DNA from: Victivallaceae bacterium
GTDB taxonomy: Bacteria > Verrucomicrobiota > Lentisphaeria > Victivallales > Victivallaceae
Direction of reading: 5' to 3'
Assembly: GCA_028709805.1 (NCBI GenBank)
Contig: JAQUTL010000013.1
Coordinates: 1 to 64,000 of the forward strand
DNA length: 64,000 nt
Shown here piece by piece: positions 41,816 through 49,597 of the stretch; within the stretch, counting starts at the first letter, position 1, and the number at the start of each line of letters is the position of its first letter. Under the pieces are notes generated by a model. The model made no database searches, was not told the origin of the DNA, and was given only the letters and a program-made list of their open reading frames with translations. The position numbers and the translations under genes were made by a program.

Positions 41816-42674
41816 GTTGTTTGATTTTCCTGCCGTTAATGTCTGTCAGCCCGGGTTCGCCGCTTGCGGCGCATCCGATGGCGGTTAAAGGTGTGTCAAA
41901 CGGCCATTCGGCCTCAAGTTGTTGAACAAGTTGAGGACGGACGGCGAACAGAAGCTCATAGTCTTCGCCGTCGCCGAGGCGGTGGTCAACATCGGCGCCG
42001 TCGCGCGGCGGAAGTTTCTCCGGGTCGATGATGATGGCGACGTTCGACGCCGCGGCCATGCGTTCGAGGTCGAGCGCCGGTCCGTCGGAAACGTCCATCA
42101 TCGCGTCGGTAAAGCGGCCGGCCAGCCATTCGGCTTCGGCCAGACGGGGCGTGAACGCAAGGTGGCTGCCGCTGGCAAGGGAGTTGCCGAAAGTGCCGGT
42201 GGCGTAGATCGCGTCGCCGGGGCGGACGTTTTTGCGGAGGCAGAGTTTCTCTTCCTCCACCGTTCCGAGAATGGTCAGCGACGCGGCGACGCCGTCCGTC
42301 GCGGTTTCGCACAGATCGCCGCCGATCACCGCCACGTTGAAGCGGCGCGCCGTTTCGCAGATGCCGCGATGAAAGTCCGTGATCCATTGCCCGGTCACGC
42401 CGCGGCAGGCGAGGTTGACCAGGCACCACGCCGGGGTTCCGCCCATTGCTGCGATGTCCGAAAGGTTGCGTTTCAGCAGTTTTGCGCCGGCTTCGCAGGC
42501 CGGAGTGCCGTCGAGATAAAAATGCACGTCGGACGCCAGCTGGTCGCTGGCCGCAAGCAGCAGTCTGCCGCCGATTCTTACCGCCGCCGCGTCGTCTCCA
42601 GGCGGAACGGCCACGTCGGGGCGATCCGGCAGCATCGGCAGTATTTTAGCCAGCAGTCCGAGTTCATCCATCAT
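41787..42674 (-). CDS. thiL: Thiamine-monophosphate kinase
   Basis: ThiL makes the cofactor thiamine diphosphate from thiamine monophosphate. The 295-residue protein begins MMDELGLLAKI at 42674. It has the metal-binding VPPGDDAAAVRI near 33, RNLSDIAAMGGTP near 80, GGDLCETATDG near 126, DVSDGPALDLERM near 200 and GDGEDYELLF near 243, matching the family in order and spacing. It starts 4 bases after hisA ends and overlaps tsaE. Confidence 0.92.
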   Translation of the reverse strand: MMDELGLLAKILPMLPDRPDVAVPPGDDAAAVRIGGRLLLAASDQLASDVHFYLDGTPACEAGAKLLKRNLSDIAAMGGTPAWCLVNLACRGVTGQWITDFHRGICETARRFNVAVIGGDLCETATDGVAASLTILGTVEEEKLCLRKNVRPGDAIYATGTFGNSLASGSHLAFTPRLAEAEWLAGRFTDAMMDVSDGPALDLERMAAASNVAIIIDPEKLPPRDGADVDHRLGDGEDYELLFAVRPQLVQQLEAEWPFDTPLTAIGCAASGEPGLTDINGRKIKQHGYQHFKDL

Positions 42675-42678
42675 AAGC

Positions 42679-43437
42679 TCATTCCTTCCGGGCGGCGAGC
42701 AGGCGGTAGGAGAGTTTTCCGCCGAAAATGTCGAGTGCCGATCCCACCGTGTAATCAAGTCGGCCATTGGAGGCTTGCTCGATCGCCGCGATGTCGTCAA
42801 GACTGCGGATGCCGCCGGCGTAGGTGGCCTGAATCGGCGACCCGGCGGCAAGGAGCGCGGTCAGTTCCGGGTCAGGCCCCGCCTGTTTTCCCTCAACATC
42901 CACCGCGTGCACCAGAAATTCCGAACAGCTTTCCGCCAGATTGCACAACAGATCGCGGCCGACCTCTTCGGCGGTGAAGCACTGCCAGCGGTCGGTGACG
43001 ATGAGATATTTACCGTTGAGTTTGCGGCAGCTCAAGTCCAGCACCAGACGCTCTTTGCCGACGGCGGCGACCATTTGGGCCAGTGCGTCGCGGTCGATTT
43101 TCCCGTCCCGGAACACGCAGCTGGTGACGATCACCTTGGACGCTCCGGCGTTGAGATACCGGCGCGCGTTGTCCGGATTGACGCCGCCGCCGAGCTGGAG
43201 TCCGCCCGGATAGGCGCGCAGCGCCTCCAGCGCGGCGGTTTCATTGCCGGGGCCGAGCATTATCACATGCCCGCCGGCAAGCCGGTCGCTACGGTACAGT
43301 CCGGCGTAGAATGCCGCGCCGTGCGGCGAAACGAAATTCGTCACCGGAGCGGTGGTTCCGTCGGCCTCCAGCGAACCGCCCACGATCTGCTTGACTTTGC
43401 CGTTGTGCAGGTCGATGCACGGACGGAACCGGCTCAT
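42679..43437 (-). CDS. hisA: Eukaryotic-type HisA (ProFAR isomerase, His6-like)
   Basis: A phosphoribosylformimino-AICAR-phosphate ribotide isomerase of histidine synthesis, of 252 residues. It follows the yeast His6 pattern rather than the usual bacterial HisA: FRPCIDLHNGKVKQIVGGSL at the start, TNFVSPHGAAFYAGLY, HVIMLGPGNE, LQLGGGVN, ASKVIVTS, VLDLSCRKLNGKYLI near 134, LVHAVDVEGK and VGSALDIFGG. The catalytic Asp residues fit D9 and D176 (AVDVEG), by analogy. No other his genes are near. It overlaps thrC by 4 bases. Confidence 0.88.
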   Translation of the reverse strand: MSRFRPCIDLHNGKVKQIVGGSLEADGTTAPVTNFVSPHGAAFYAGLYRSDRLAGGHVIMLGPGNETAALEALRAYPGGLQLGGGVNPDNARRYLNAGASKVIVTSCVFRDGKIDRDALAQMVAAVGKERLVLDLSCRKLNGKYLIVTDRWQCFTAEEVGRDLLCNLAESCSEFLVHAVDVEGKQAGPDPELTALLAAGSPIQATYAGGIRSLDDIAAIEQASNGRLDYTVGSALDIFGGKLSYRLLAARKE

Positions 43438-44720
43438 TTTATAGCGGTTTCCACCGCTTCAAGCGTCGGCTCGATCAGCGTCGGCGCGTTGGCGTAGGTG
43501 CCGACGATGCCGCGGTCGCGCAGTTCGTCCTTATGGTAACCGATCACTGCGTCGGGGTCTTTGAGGACGTTTCCGGTGAGAATGCCCACCACCGAAGCGT
43601 CCGGACTGATTACGCCCATGTCCACCAGCTTTTTGGCGCCGGCGACCGAGCAGCATGAGGCCGGTTCGGCTCCGATTCCGGCGGCGTCCACCCACGCTTT
43701 CGCGTCCATGATCTCCTGTTCGGTCACGTCCTCGACCACGCCGTTGCACCAGTGGAGGCCGCGCAGCGACTTCTCCCATGAGACCGGGTTGCCGATTTTG
43801 ATGGCGGTGGCGATGGTGTCGGGATTGATGACGCGGTGGAACGGCGTGTGGTTTTTCCACATTTTCGCCAGCGGCGCCGAGCCGGCCGCCTGAATCACCG
43901 CCACCCGCGGTATCTTGTTGATGATGCCGAGCTGGTAAAGCTCCTCCAGCCCCTTGGTGAGGGCCGAGTTGTTGCCGAGGTTGCCGCCTGGGATGACGAA
44001 CCAGTCCGGGACCTGCCAGTCCATCTGCTGGAGAATTTCAAATCCGATCGCCTTCTGGCCTTCTATGCGGAACGGGTTGATTGAATTGAGCAGATAGATG
44101 TTCAGCTCGTGACAGACTTTCTGAACCAGTTCCATTGCGTCGTCGAAGTTGCCCTTGATCTGGAGCGTGCGGCCGCCGAAGGCCAGCGCCTGGGCGAGTT
44201 TGCCGTAGGCGATCTTGCCTTCCGGGATGAAGATGATTGATTTCATGTCGGCGACGTCGGCGTAACTGGCCATGCTGGCCGACGTGTTTCCGGTGCTGGC
44301 GCAGGCGACGCGGGTGGCCTTGTAAAACTTGGCGGCGGAGACTCCGCAGGTCATTCCGCGGTCCTTGAAACTGCCGGTGGGGTTTTCGCCTTCGTGCTTG
44401 AGTTTGAAGTTTTTGATCCCGGCGTATTCTCCGGCTTTGCCGGCGTCGTACAGCCGGGTGTTGCCCTCCTGACGGGTGACGATGTATTCGTCGGGAACGT
44501 CGAAGATCAGTTCCTTGTAGCGCCAGACGCCGGAGGCGTGGATGCCGCGTTTGAGTCCCCAGCGGGAGTCAAAGAGTTTTTTCAGCTCCTGACCATCAAC
44601 TTTGGTGAAGTCTCGCACCAGATCGAGGATGCCGCCGCATTCGCAGTTGTATCTTACCTTTGAGAGGTCGTATTGTCTGCCGCAGCGCACGCATTCCAGA
44701 TGTGACGGGATGATGTTCAT
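43434..44720 (-). CDS. thrC: Threonine synthase
   Basis: A PLP enzyme converting O-phosphohomoserine to threonine, 428 residues. An N-terminal zinc ribbon (C10, C13, C26, C28) is followed by the PLP lysine K119 in SFKDRGM, the phosphate-binding ASTGNTSASM near 141 and GGNLGNNSAL near 245. The zinc ribbon is typical of one threonine synthase subgroup. It heads the minus-strand cluster thrC-hisA-thiL-tsaE, with a promoter at 44767-44793. Confidence 0.9.
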   Translation of the reverse strand: MNIIPSHLECVRCGRQYDLSKVRYNCECGGILDLVRDFTKVDGQELKKLFDSRWGLKRGIHASGVWRYKELIFDVPDEYIVTRQEGNTRLYDAGKAGEYAGIKNFKLKHEGENPTGSFKDRGMTCGVSAAKFYKATRVACASTGNTSASMASYADVADMKSIIFIPEGKIAYGKLAQALAFGGRTLQIKGNFDDAMELVQKVCHELNIYLLNSINPFRIEGQKAIGFEILQQMDWQVPDWFVIPGGNLGNNSALTKGLEELYQLGIINKIPRVAVIQAAGSAPLAKMWKNHTPFHRVINPDTIATAIKIGNPVSWEKSLRGLHWCNGVVEDVTEQEIMDAKAWVDAAGIGAEPASCCSVAGAKKLVDMGVISPDASVVGILTGNVLKDPDAVIGYHKDELRDRGIVGTYANAPTLIEPTLEAVETAIK

Positions 44721-44766
44721 TTTTCTGTCCTTGTATTTTTTTATGACGATATAAAATTATAAGTAT

Positions 44767-44793
44767 AATATAGCACGGCAAGCGCGTTTTCAA
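44767..44793 (-). promoter_or_regulatory. thrC promoter
   Basis: TTGAAA (44793-44788) and TATATT (44772-44767) on the minus strand, 15 bp apart, with TGC directly before the minus-10 box. It is 47 bp upstream of thrC. Confidence 0.55.
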
Positions 44794-44814
44794 ATTTCCA
44801 AAAAATTAAAAATA

Positions 44815-44823
44815 TGCTATATT
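44815..44823 (+). promoter_or_regulatory. Extended minus-10 promoter of the GT39-like gene
   Basis: TGC followed by TATATT (44818-44823), 36 bp upstream of the start, divergent from the thrC promoter. Confidence 0.5.
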
Positions 44824-44858
44824 ATTAAAACAATCCAAACAACGGGGACGGTTCGGCA

Positions 44859-46514
44859 ATGGCTAAATACGGGGAACGTGCCATGGGCACTGCCAAAGTG
44901 GTGTTTTTTATCGCGGTGCTGGCGCTGCTGCTCTATCAGCCGTGGCTGGTCGGCGGCAAGGAGTTGTATTGGCAGGAGGGGCAGTTCGCGGCCGAGGCGG
45001 TTGAGCTGCGTGGATTCTTTTCCGGCGTTACGGCGCACGGCGAACTGATTGGAACCGGCTTCCCGCTGTTTCCGCTGCTCGCGGGGTGGCTGCATGCCGG
45101 CGGAGTGCCGATGGAGTCGGCGCTGCGGCTGCTGTCGCTGCTGCCGGTGCTCGGCGTGGCGGTGTGGGTGTTTGCGCTTGGTCGCAGCGTTGGCGGGGCG
45201 TCCTGCGGCGGCGCGGCGGCGGCGGTGTGGCTGACCTCGAACATTGTGATGGAAAAATGTCTGGACGGCTATCCGGAAATGGCGATGATCTTTTTTGTCT
45301 GCGGCGGTCAGTTTCTCTGGTTCACGCTGGGGCAGGGGTACAACCGCTGGAATCTGGCATGGATTGCCGCGGGGGTGTTTGCGTCGCTGGCGTTTCTGAC
45401 CGGAGGATTTCCGGCGCTCGTTTATTTTGCCTTTCCGTTTATTTTTATGCGTCGTCCGCTGTCGGTAAAATCGAAACTGAACCGTCCCGGCGCGGCGGTC
45501 GGCGCGGCGCTGATTTTTCTGGTCGTCGCCGGCTGGCTGTATCCTTATCTTGCGGCGGGCGAGGAGGGAAGAACCGGATTTTTCGACTTCAGCACGCTTT
45601 CCCGTTATTACTCTCATCTGCTGACTTTTCCGGTTGACGCGGTCTGGCGGCTGCTGCCGTGGAGTCTGCTGGCGTGGCCGGTGTTCTGCGCGGCCTATCG
45701 TCCGCTTGATCCGGCTCCGATCTTCAGCCGCTTTCTCCGGACGCTGGTGATCTCCGGATTTTTTCTGCTCTGGTTCAGTCCGTCCACCGATGTGCGCGAC
45801 ATTGCGCTGCTGGCTCCCGCGCTGTCGATCCTGATCGCGGTCAACTACAGTTTGCTGATGCGGCGTCACGGGCATGTTTATCGGAAAATTTTCCGGCCGA
45901 TTCCCTATCTGGCGATGATCGGTGGGATGCTTACGGTGGGATTTTTCCTGATGGATGAGACTATGTTCAGCGGAATTTCCGAATATGTGACGGTGCCGTG
46001 GAGTCGGCTTGAGTTCCGGCTGGACCGTCCGGCGATGATTTACGGAGTCGCGTCCGGAACGCTGATGTTTCTGATCGGTCTTTATTTGCTCTGCCGCCGC
46101 AACACGGTTCCGATGTGGGTGGCGGGGGCGCTGATGATGTTGACGCCGATGCTGTTTTACTGGGCGGTGGCCCGGCCGTTTTCCGCGCAGAAGTCTTTCC
46201 GGCGCAACTTCGCGGCGGAGTTGCGGAGCGATCTCGGCCGGCGTGAACCGGCGCTGATATACAAATTGAACATCGCCGGACTGTACGGCGAATGTTTTTA
46301 TCTGGATATTCCGGTCCGCAGTATCGGCGATCTGGCGGAGATTCCCGCCGGCGAGGAGGAGGTGTATCTGCTGGCCACCGGCTTCCCGCAGCTGCCGGAG
46401 CGCGGCTGGGTCAAACTCTCGGACAAGAAGCTGATGGACGCCAGCGACGACGAAAAATCGCTCCAGCTTTACTGTGGCAAGCTGGTGGCGCCACGGGAGA
46501 ATCCCGATGAATAG
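44859..46514 (+). CDS. GT39/ArnT-like membrane glycosyltransferase
   Basis: A 551-residue integral membrane protein with about 11-12 transmembrane segments. The first outer loop reads LYWQEGQFAAEAVELR with the acidic residue expected in PMT/ArnT-type enzymes, then GEL and GTGFPLFPLLAGWL. Such enzymes use polyprenyl-phosphate sugars to glycosylate lipids or proteins on the periplasmic side. Acceptor and sugar are unknown. The rlmN start overlaps its end by 8 bases. Confidence 0.75.
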   Translation: MAKYGERAMGTAKVVFFIAVLALLLYQPWLVGGKELYWQEGQFAAEAVELRGFFSGVTAHGELIGTGFPLFPLLAGWLHAGGVPMESALRLLSLLPVLGVAVWVFALGRSVGGASCGGAAAAVWLTSNIVMEKCLDGYPEMAMIFFVCGGQFLWFTLGQGYNRWNLAWIAAGVFASLAFLTGGFPALVYFAFPFIFMRRPLSVKSKLNRPGAAVGAALIFLVVAGWLYPYLAAGEEGRTGFFDFSTLSRYYSHLLTFPVDAVWRLLPWSLLAWPVFCAAYRPLDPAPIFSRFLRTLVISGFFLLWFSPSTDVRDIALLAPALSILIAVNYSLLMRRHGHVYRKIFRPIPYLAMIGGMLTVGFFLMDETMFSGISEYVTVPWSRLEFRLDRPAMIYGVASGTLMFLIGLYLLCRRNTVPMWVAGALMMLTPMLFYWAVARPFSAQKSFRRNFAAELRSDLGRREPALIYKLNIAGLYGECFYLDIPVRSIGDLAEIPAGEEEVYLLATGFPQLPERGWVKLSDKKLMDASDDEKSLQLYCGKLVAPRENPDE

Positions 46515-47535
46515 CGACACATTGCTGGCGGTCTCCGCTTCCGAGCTTGCCGAGCGCATCGCCGCATTGGGTGAAAAACGGTTCCGGGTCGCCCAGATAC
46601 TTGAGCACATCTATAAGCATCGCGTGACCGACCCGGCGCTCATGAGCAATCTTCCGGCCGCGCTGCGGGAAAAACTTGCCGGAAAATTCCCGGCGGGCGA
46701 GGCGGACCGCGCGGTTTCGGAGGACGGCACCACCAAGCTGCTGCTGGAACTGGCGGACGGCGCCGGCATCGAAATGGTGCTGATCCCTTCGCTGTCACGG
46801 ATGACATTCTGTTTGTCCACTCAGGTCGGGTGTCCGGTCGGGTGCCGCTTTTGCGCGTCCGGCGCGCTTGGGCTTGAACGCAATCTTACCGCGGCGGAAA
46901 TACTGGCGGAATTGTTCATCGGCGCGTCGCTGCACGGCGGCTGGCCGGACAATATCGTTTTCATGGGCATCGGCGAAGGACTGCTGAATCCGGCCGGACT
47001 GTTTACCGCGCTGGAGTTTATGACCGGCAGCGAATATATCGGCATGTCGCCGCGCCGGATCACGGTTTCCACCTCCGGCATTGTGCCGGGCATCCGGCGG
47101 CTGGCCGGACTCGGAAGGGAATACAATCTGGCGATTTCACTTCACGCGCCGGATGACGCCACCCGCGCGAAGATCATTCCGGACAAGATACGCTATCCGA
47201 TCTCCGAGATCATGGCCGCCGCCGACTTCTACCGCGAAACCGCCGGACGGATGGTCACACTGGAATATACGCTTCTGGACGGCGTCAACGATTCGGTTCC
47301 CGCGGCGCGGGCGTTGGCGGTGATTGCGCTCAAACATCACTGCAAAGTCAACCTGATCGGTCACAATCCGTCCGGCACCGGCTTCAAACGGCCGCCGGCG
47401 GCCGTTATCGAGCGCTTCCTGCACATTCTCGAACTGGAAAAAGTTCAAGCCACGCTGCGTCTGGAAAAAGGCGGCGATTCCGCCGCCGCCTGTGGACAAC
47501 TCCGCCTGAAAAGTAAAGTTTTACGACGGAAATAA
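46507..47535 (+). CDS. rlmN: Dual-specificity 23S rRNA/tRNA C2-methyladenosine methyltransferase RlmN
   Basis: A radical-SAM methyltransferase for A2503 of 23S rRNA and A37 of some tRNAs, 342 residues. The cluster cysteines are C109, C113, C116 (VGCPVGCRFC). C102 in MTFCLSTQ and the C-terminal Cys in SAAACGQLR match the resolving and methyl-carrying pair of E. coli RlmN. VFMGIGEGLLN, ITVSTSGIVPGI, LAISLHAPDD and LIGHNPSGTGFKRP match too; the usual GMGEP loop is GIGEG here. The start at 46507 overlaps the upstream gene. Confidence 0.9.
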   Translation: MNSDTLLAVSASELAERIAALGEKRFRVAQILEHIYKHRVTDPALMSNLPAALREKLAGKFPAGEADRAVSEDGTTKLLLELADGAGIEMVLIPSLSRMTFCLSTQVGCPVGCRFCASGALGLERNLTAAEILAELFIGASLHGGWPDNIVFMGIGEGLLNPAGLFTALEFMTGSEYIGMSPRRITVSTSGIVPGIRRLAGLGREYNLAISLHAPDDATRAKIIPDKIRYPISEIMAAADFYRETAGRMVTLEYTLLDGVNDSVPAARALAVIALKHHCKVNLIGHNPSGTGFKRPPAAVIERFLHILELEKVQATLRLEKGGDSAAACGQLRLKSKVLRRK

Positions 47536-47546
47536 GTTTTGAACGC

Positions 47547-47575
47547 TTGAAAAAATGCAATGCCGGGATTATGTT
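47547..47575 (+). promoter_or_regulatory. Promoter of the acyl-CoA synthetase gene
   Basis: TTGAAA (47547-47552), 17-bp spacer, TATGTT (47570-47575), 56 bp upstream of the start. Confidence 0.45.
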
Positions 47576-47631
47576 AACTAATTGTACTGTGGAAGAATAA
47601 TCAAATAAAAATCAGGATTACTGCGGATAAA

Positions 47632-49308
47632 ATGAGTGACAACGCCCCAGAAGATCGTCAGATTCCGAACCGACGCGAGGGATTTGAAATTCCAGCTCCG
47701 AAATATTACAACTTCGCCTACGACTATATCGACAAAATAGCTCAGAGCGACCGCAACAAACAGGCGTTGCTCTGGGTAAATCAGAATGGCGAAGAGCGGC
47801 GTTACACCTTCTACGACATGAGCGTATTGTCAAATCAGGCGGCCAATCTGCTGCTGCGGCACGGCATCGGCAAAGGCGACCCCGTCATGCTGATGCTGCC
47901 GCGGGTGCCGGAATGGTGGATATTCTCTCTGGCGCTGATTAAACTCGGCGCGGTGCAGTGTCCGTCGCCGTGTCTGCTGACCAGCGACGATCTGCGCCAC
48001 CGGATGGGCATCGGAAAATTCAAGATGGTCATCACCAATCTTGATAACGCGCCGAAAATCGACGCGGTGTTCGACGAATTTCCGTTCCTGCGCGAACGGG
48101 TGCTGATCGACGGCGAGCGCGCCGGCTGGATCAACTATCAGGCCGAGATCAACAGCCGGGTTCCGCCGTCCCGCCATCATGTGCTTACCCAGGCCAGAGT
48201 GCAGACGCTGGGAACCGATCCGCTGCTGATGATCTTCACCAGCGGCACCAAGTCCCCCAAGCTGGTTCTGCACAACTGCGTTTATCCGCTGGCCCACCTG
48301 ATCACCGCAAAAATGTGGCAGGGGCTGACCTCGAACGACCTGCACTATGTAATCACCGACACCGGATGGGGAAAACATCTGTGGAGCAACTATTTCGGCC
48401 AGTGGCTGTGCGGCGCCTGTCTGTTCGTCTACGACTTCCGCGGCAAATTCAACGCGGAAAACGTGCTTCTGCTGCTTCAGAAATACGGCATCACCAGCTT
48501 CTGCGCGCCGCCCACCGCCTACCGCATGATCGTGCTCGACGATCTTAAAAGTTTCGACCTCAGCGAACTGAAGCACTGCACCGCCGCCGGCGAACCGCTC
48601 CACCCGGAGACGGTCCGGCTGTGGCGCGAAGGCACCGGGCTGACCATTCACGAGGGCTACGGCCAGACCGAGACTCCGTGCATGATCGGCTGTTTCCGGC
48701 ATGACAAGGTAAAGGCCGGTTCAATGGGGCGGCCCAGCCCGTATTGGGACATCCGGCTGCTTGATGACGACGGAGTTGAAGTCAAAACCGGTGAAGAGGG
48801 GCGTATCGCGGTGAACCTCGATCCGCCGCCGCCGGGACTTCTGGTGGAATATGTGAACAATCCGGAGGCCAACGCCGAGTGTTTCCATGACGGCTACTAT
48901 TTTACCGGTGACAAGGCGTGGAAGGACGAGGACGGCTATTTCTGGTTTATCGGCCGGGTTGACGATATTATCAAATCCTCCGGCTATCGCATCGGCCCGG
49001 CCGAGGTTGAAGACGCGCTGCTGAAGCACCCCGCCGTGGTCGAAGCCGCGGTCATCGGCGTGCCGGACGTGCTGCGCGGCACCCGGGTCAAAGCCTACAT
49101 CGTGCTTAATCCCGGCTTTGAGCCGACCGAGACGCTGGTGAAGGATATTCAGAATCATACCAAGCGGGTCACCGCCCCCTACAAGTATCCCCGCGAGATC
49201 GAATTTGTGGAGGAACTGCCCAAAACCTTTGCCGGCAAAGTCAAGCGCGATGTGCTGCGCAAGCATTCCGCCACCGGCGAAATGTGGAAGATTGAACATC
49301 ATGCGTAA
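47632..49308 (+). CDS. Acyl-CoA synthetase (AMP-forming, medium-chain type)
   Basis: A 558-residue ANL-family enzyme that activates a carboxylic acid to its CoA ester. It has the P-loop LMIFTSGTKSPKLVLH near residue 203, HEGYGQTETPCMIGC near 340, the Asp of YYFTGDKAW near 425 and the hinge and lysine region RVDDIIKSSGYRIGPAEVE near 443, with the catalytic Lys in KTFAGKVKRD near 528. It resembles medium-chain acyl-CoA ligases and acetyl-CoA synthetase-like enzymes of gut anaerobes. The next gene overlaps its stop by 8 bases. Confidence 0.87.
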   Translation: MSDNAPEDRQIPNRREGFEIPAPKYYNFAYDYIDKIAQSDRNKQALLWVNQNGEERRYTFYDMSVLSNQAANLLLRHGIGKGDPVMLMLPRVPEWWIFSLALIKLGAVQCPSPCLLTSDDLRHRMGIGKFKMVITNLDNAPKIDAVFDEFPFLRERVLIDGERAGWINYQAEINSRVPPSRHHVLTQARVQTLGTDPLLMIFTSGTKSPKLVLHNCVYPLAHLITAKMWQGLTSNDLHYVITDTGWGKHLWSNYFGQWLCGACLFVYDFRGKFNAENVLLLLQKYGITSFCAPPTAYRMIVLDDLKSFDLSELKHCTAAGEPLHPETVRLWREGTGLTIHEGYGQTETPCMIGCFRHDKVKAGSMGRPSPYWDIRLLDDDGVEVKTGEEGRIAVNLDPPPPGLLVEYVNNPEANAECFHDGYYFTGDKAWKDEDGYFWFIGRVDDIIKSSGYRIGPAEVEDALLKHPAVVEAAVIGVPDVLRGTRVKAYIVLNPGFEPTETLVKDIQNHTKRVTAPYKYPREIEFVEELPKTFAGKVKRDVLRKHSATGEMWKIEHHA

Positions 49309-49555
49309 CCGCGGCCTGATGCTGACAATCGCGCTTCTCCTGATCTGCGGCGGCTGCGCAATGATGAAGGAGGACGAGGAGGCGGCGGCCAAGCGGCGCG
49401 AGAAACGTGCGGCCGCCGAGGCGGAAGAGGCTACGCCTCCGGATCCTGCGTTGACCGGCGGGCTGAATTCCGAGGAGCAGAAATATATTGACGCCTGGAA
49501 CAAGGATTCCGAACAGTCCAAGAAGAAGTCGCGTCAGCGGGTCTTCGGCTTCTGA
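49301..49555 (+). CDS. Small charged lipoprotein-like protein
   Basis: An 84-residue protein with a signal-type N-terminus (RNRGLMLTIALLLICGGC, residues 2-19) and a possible lipid-carrying Cys19, although the lipobox ICGGC is imperfect. The mature part is very charged (KEDEEAAAKRREKRAAAEAEE) and probably a helix. It overlaps the acyl-CoA synthetase gene by 8 bases and precedes nadE by 42 bases. Function unknown. Confidence 0.7.
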   Translation: MRNRGLMLTIALLLICGGCAMMKEDEEAAAKRREKRAAAEAEEATPPDPALTGGLNSEEQKYIDAWNKDSEQSKKKSRQRVFGF

Positions 49556-49597
49556 GTCCCGGTTTCCTGATTTGCGCCGCGAGGCGGGGAGGTGGTT

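Noticed and set aside
44817-46610. A 597-codon open frame on the minus strand opposite the GT39-like gene
   Set aside because: Its composition is Arg/Gln/His-rich antisense noise, while the plus-strand frame has membrane helices and the GT39-type loop.
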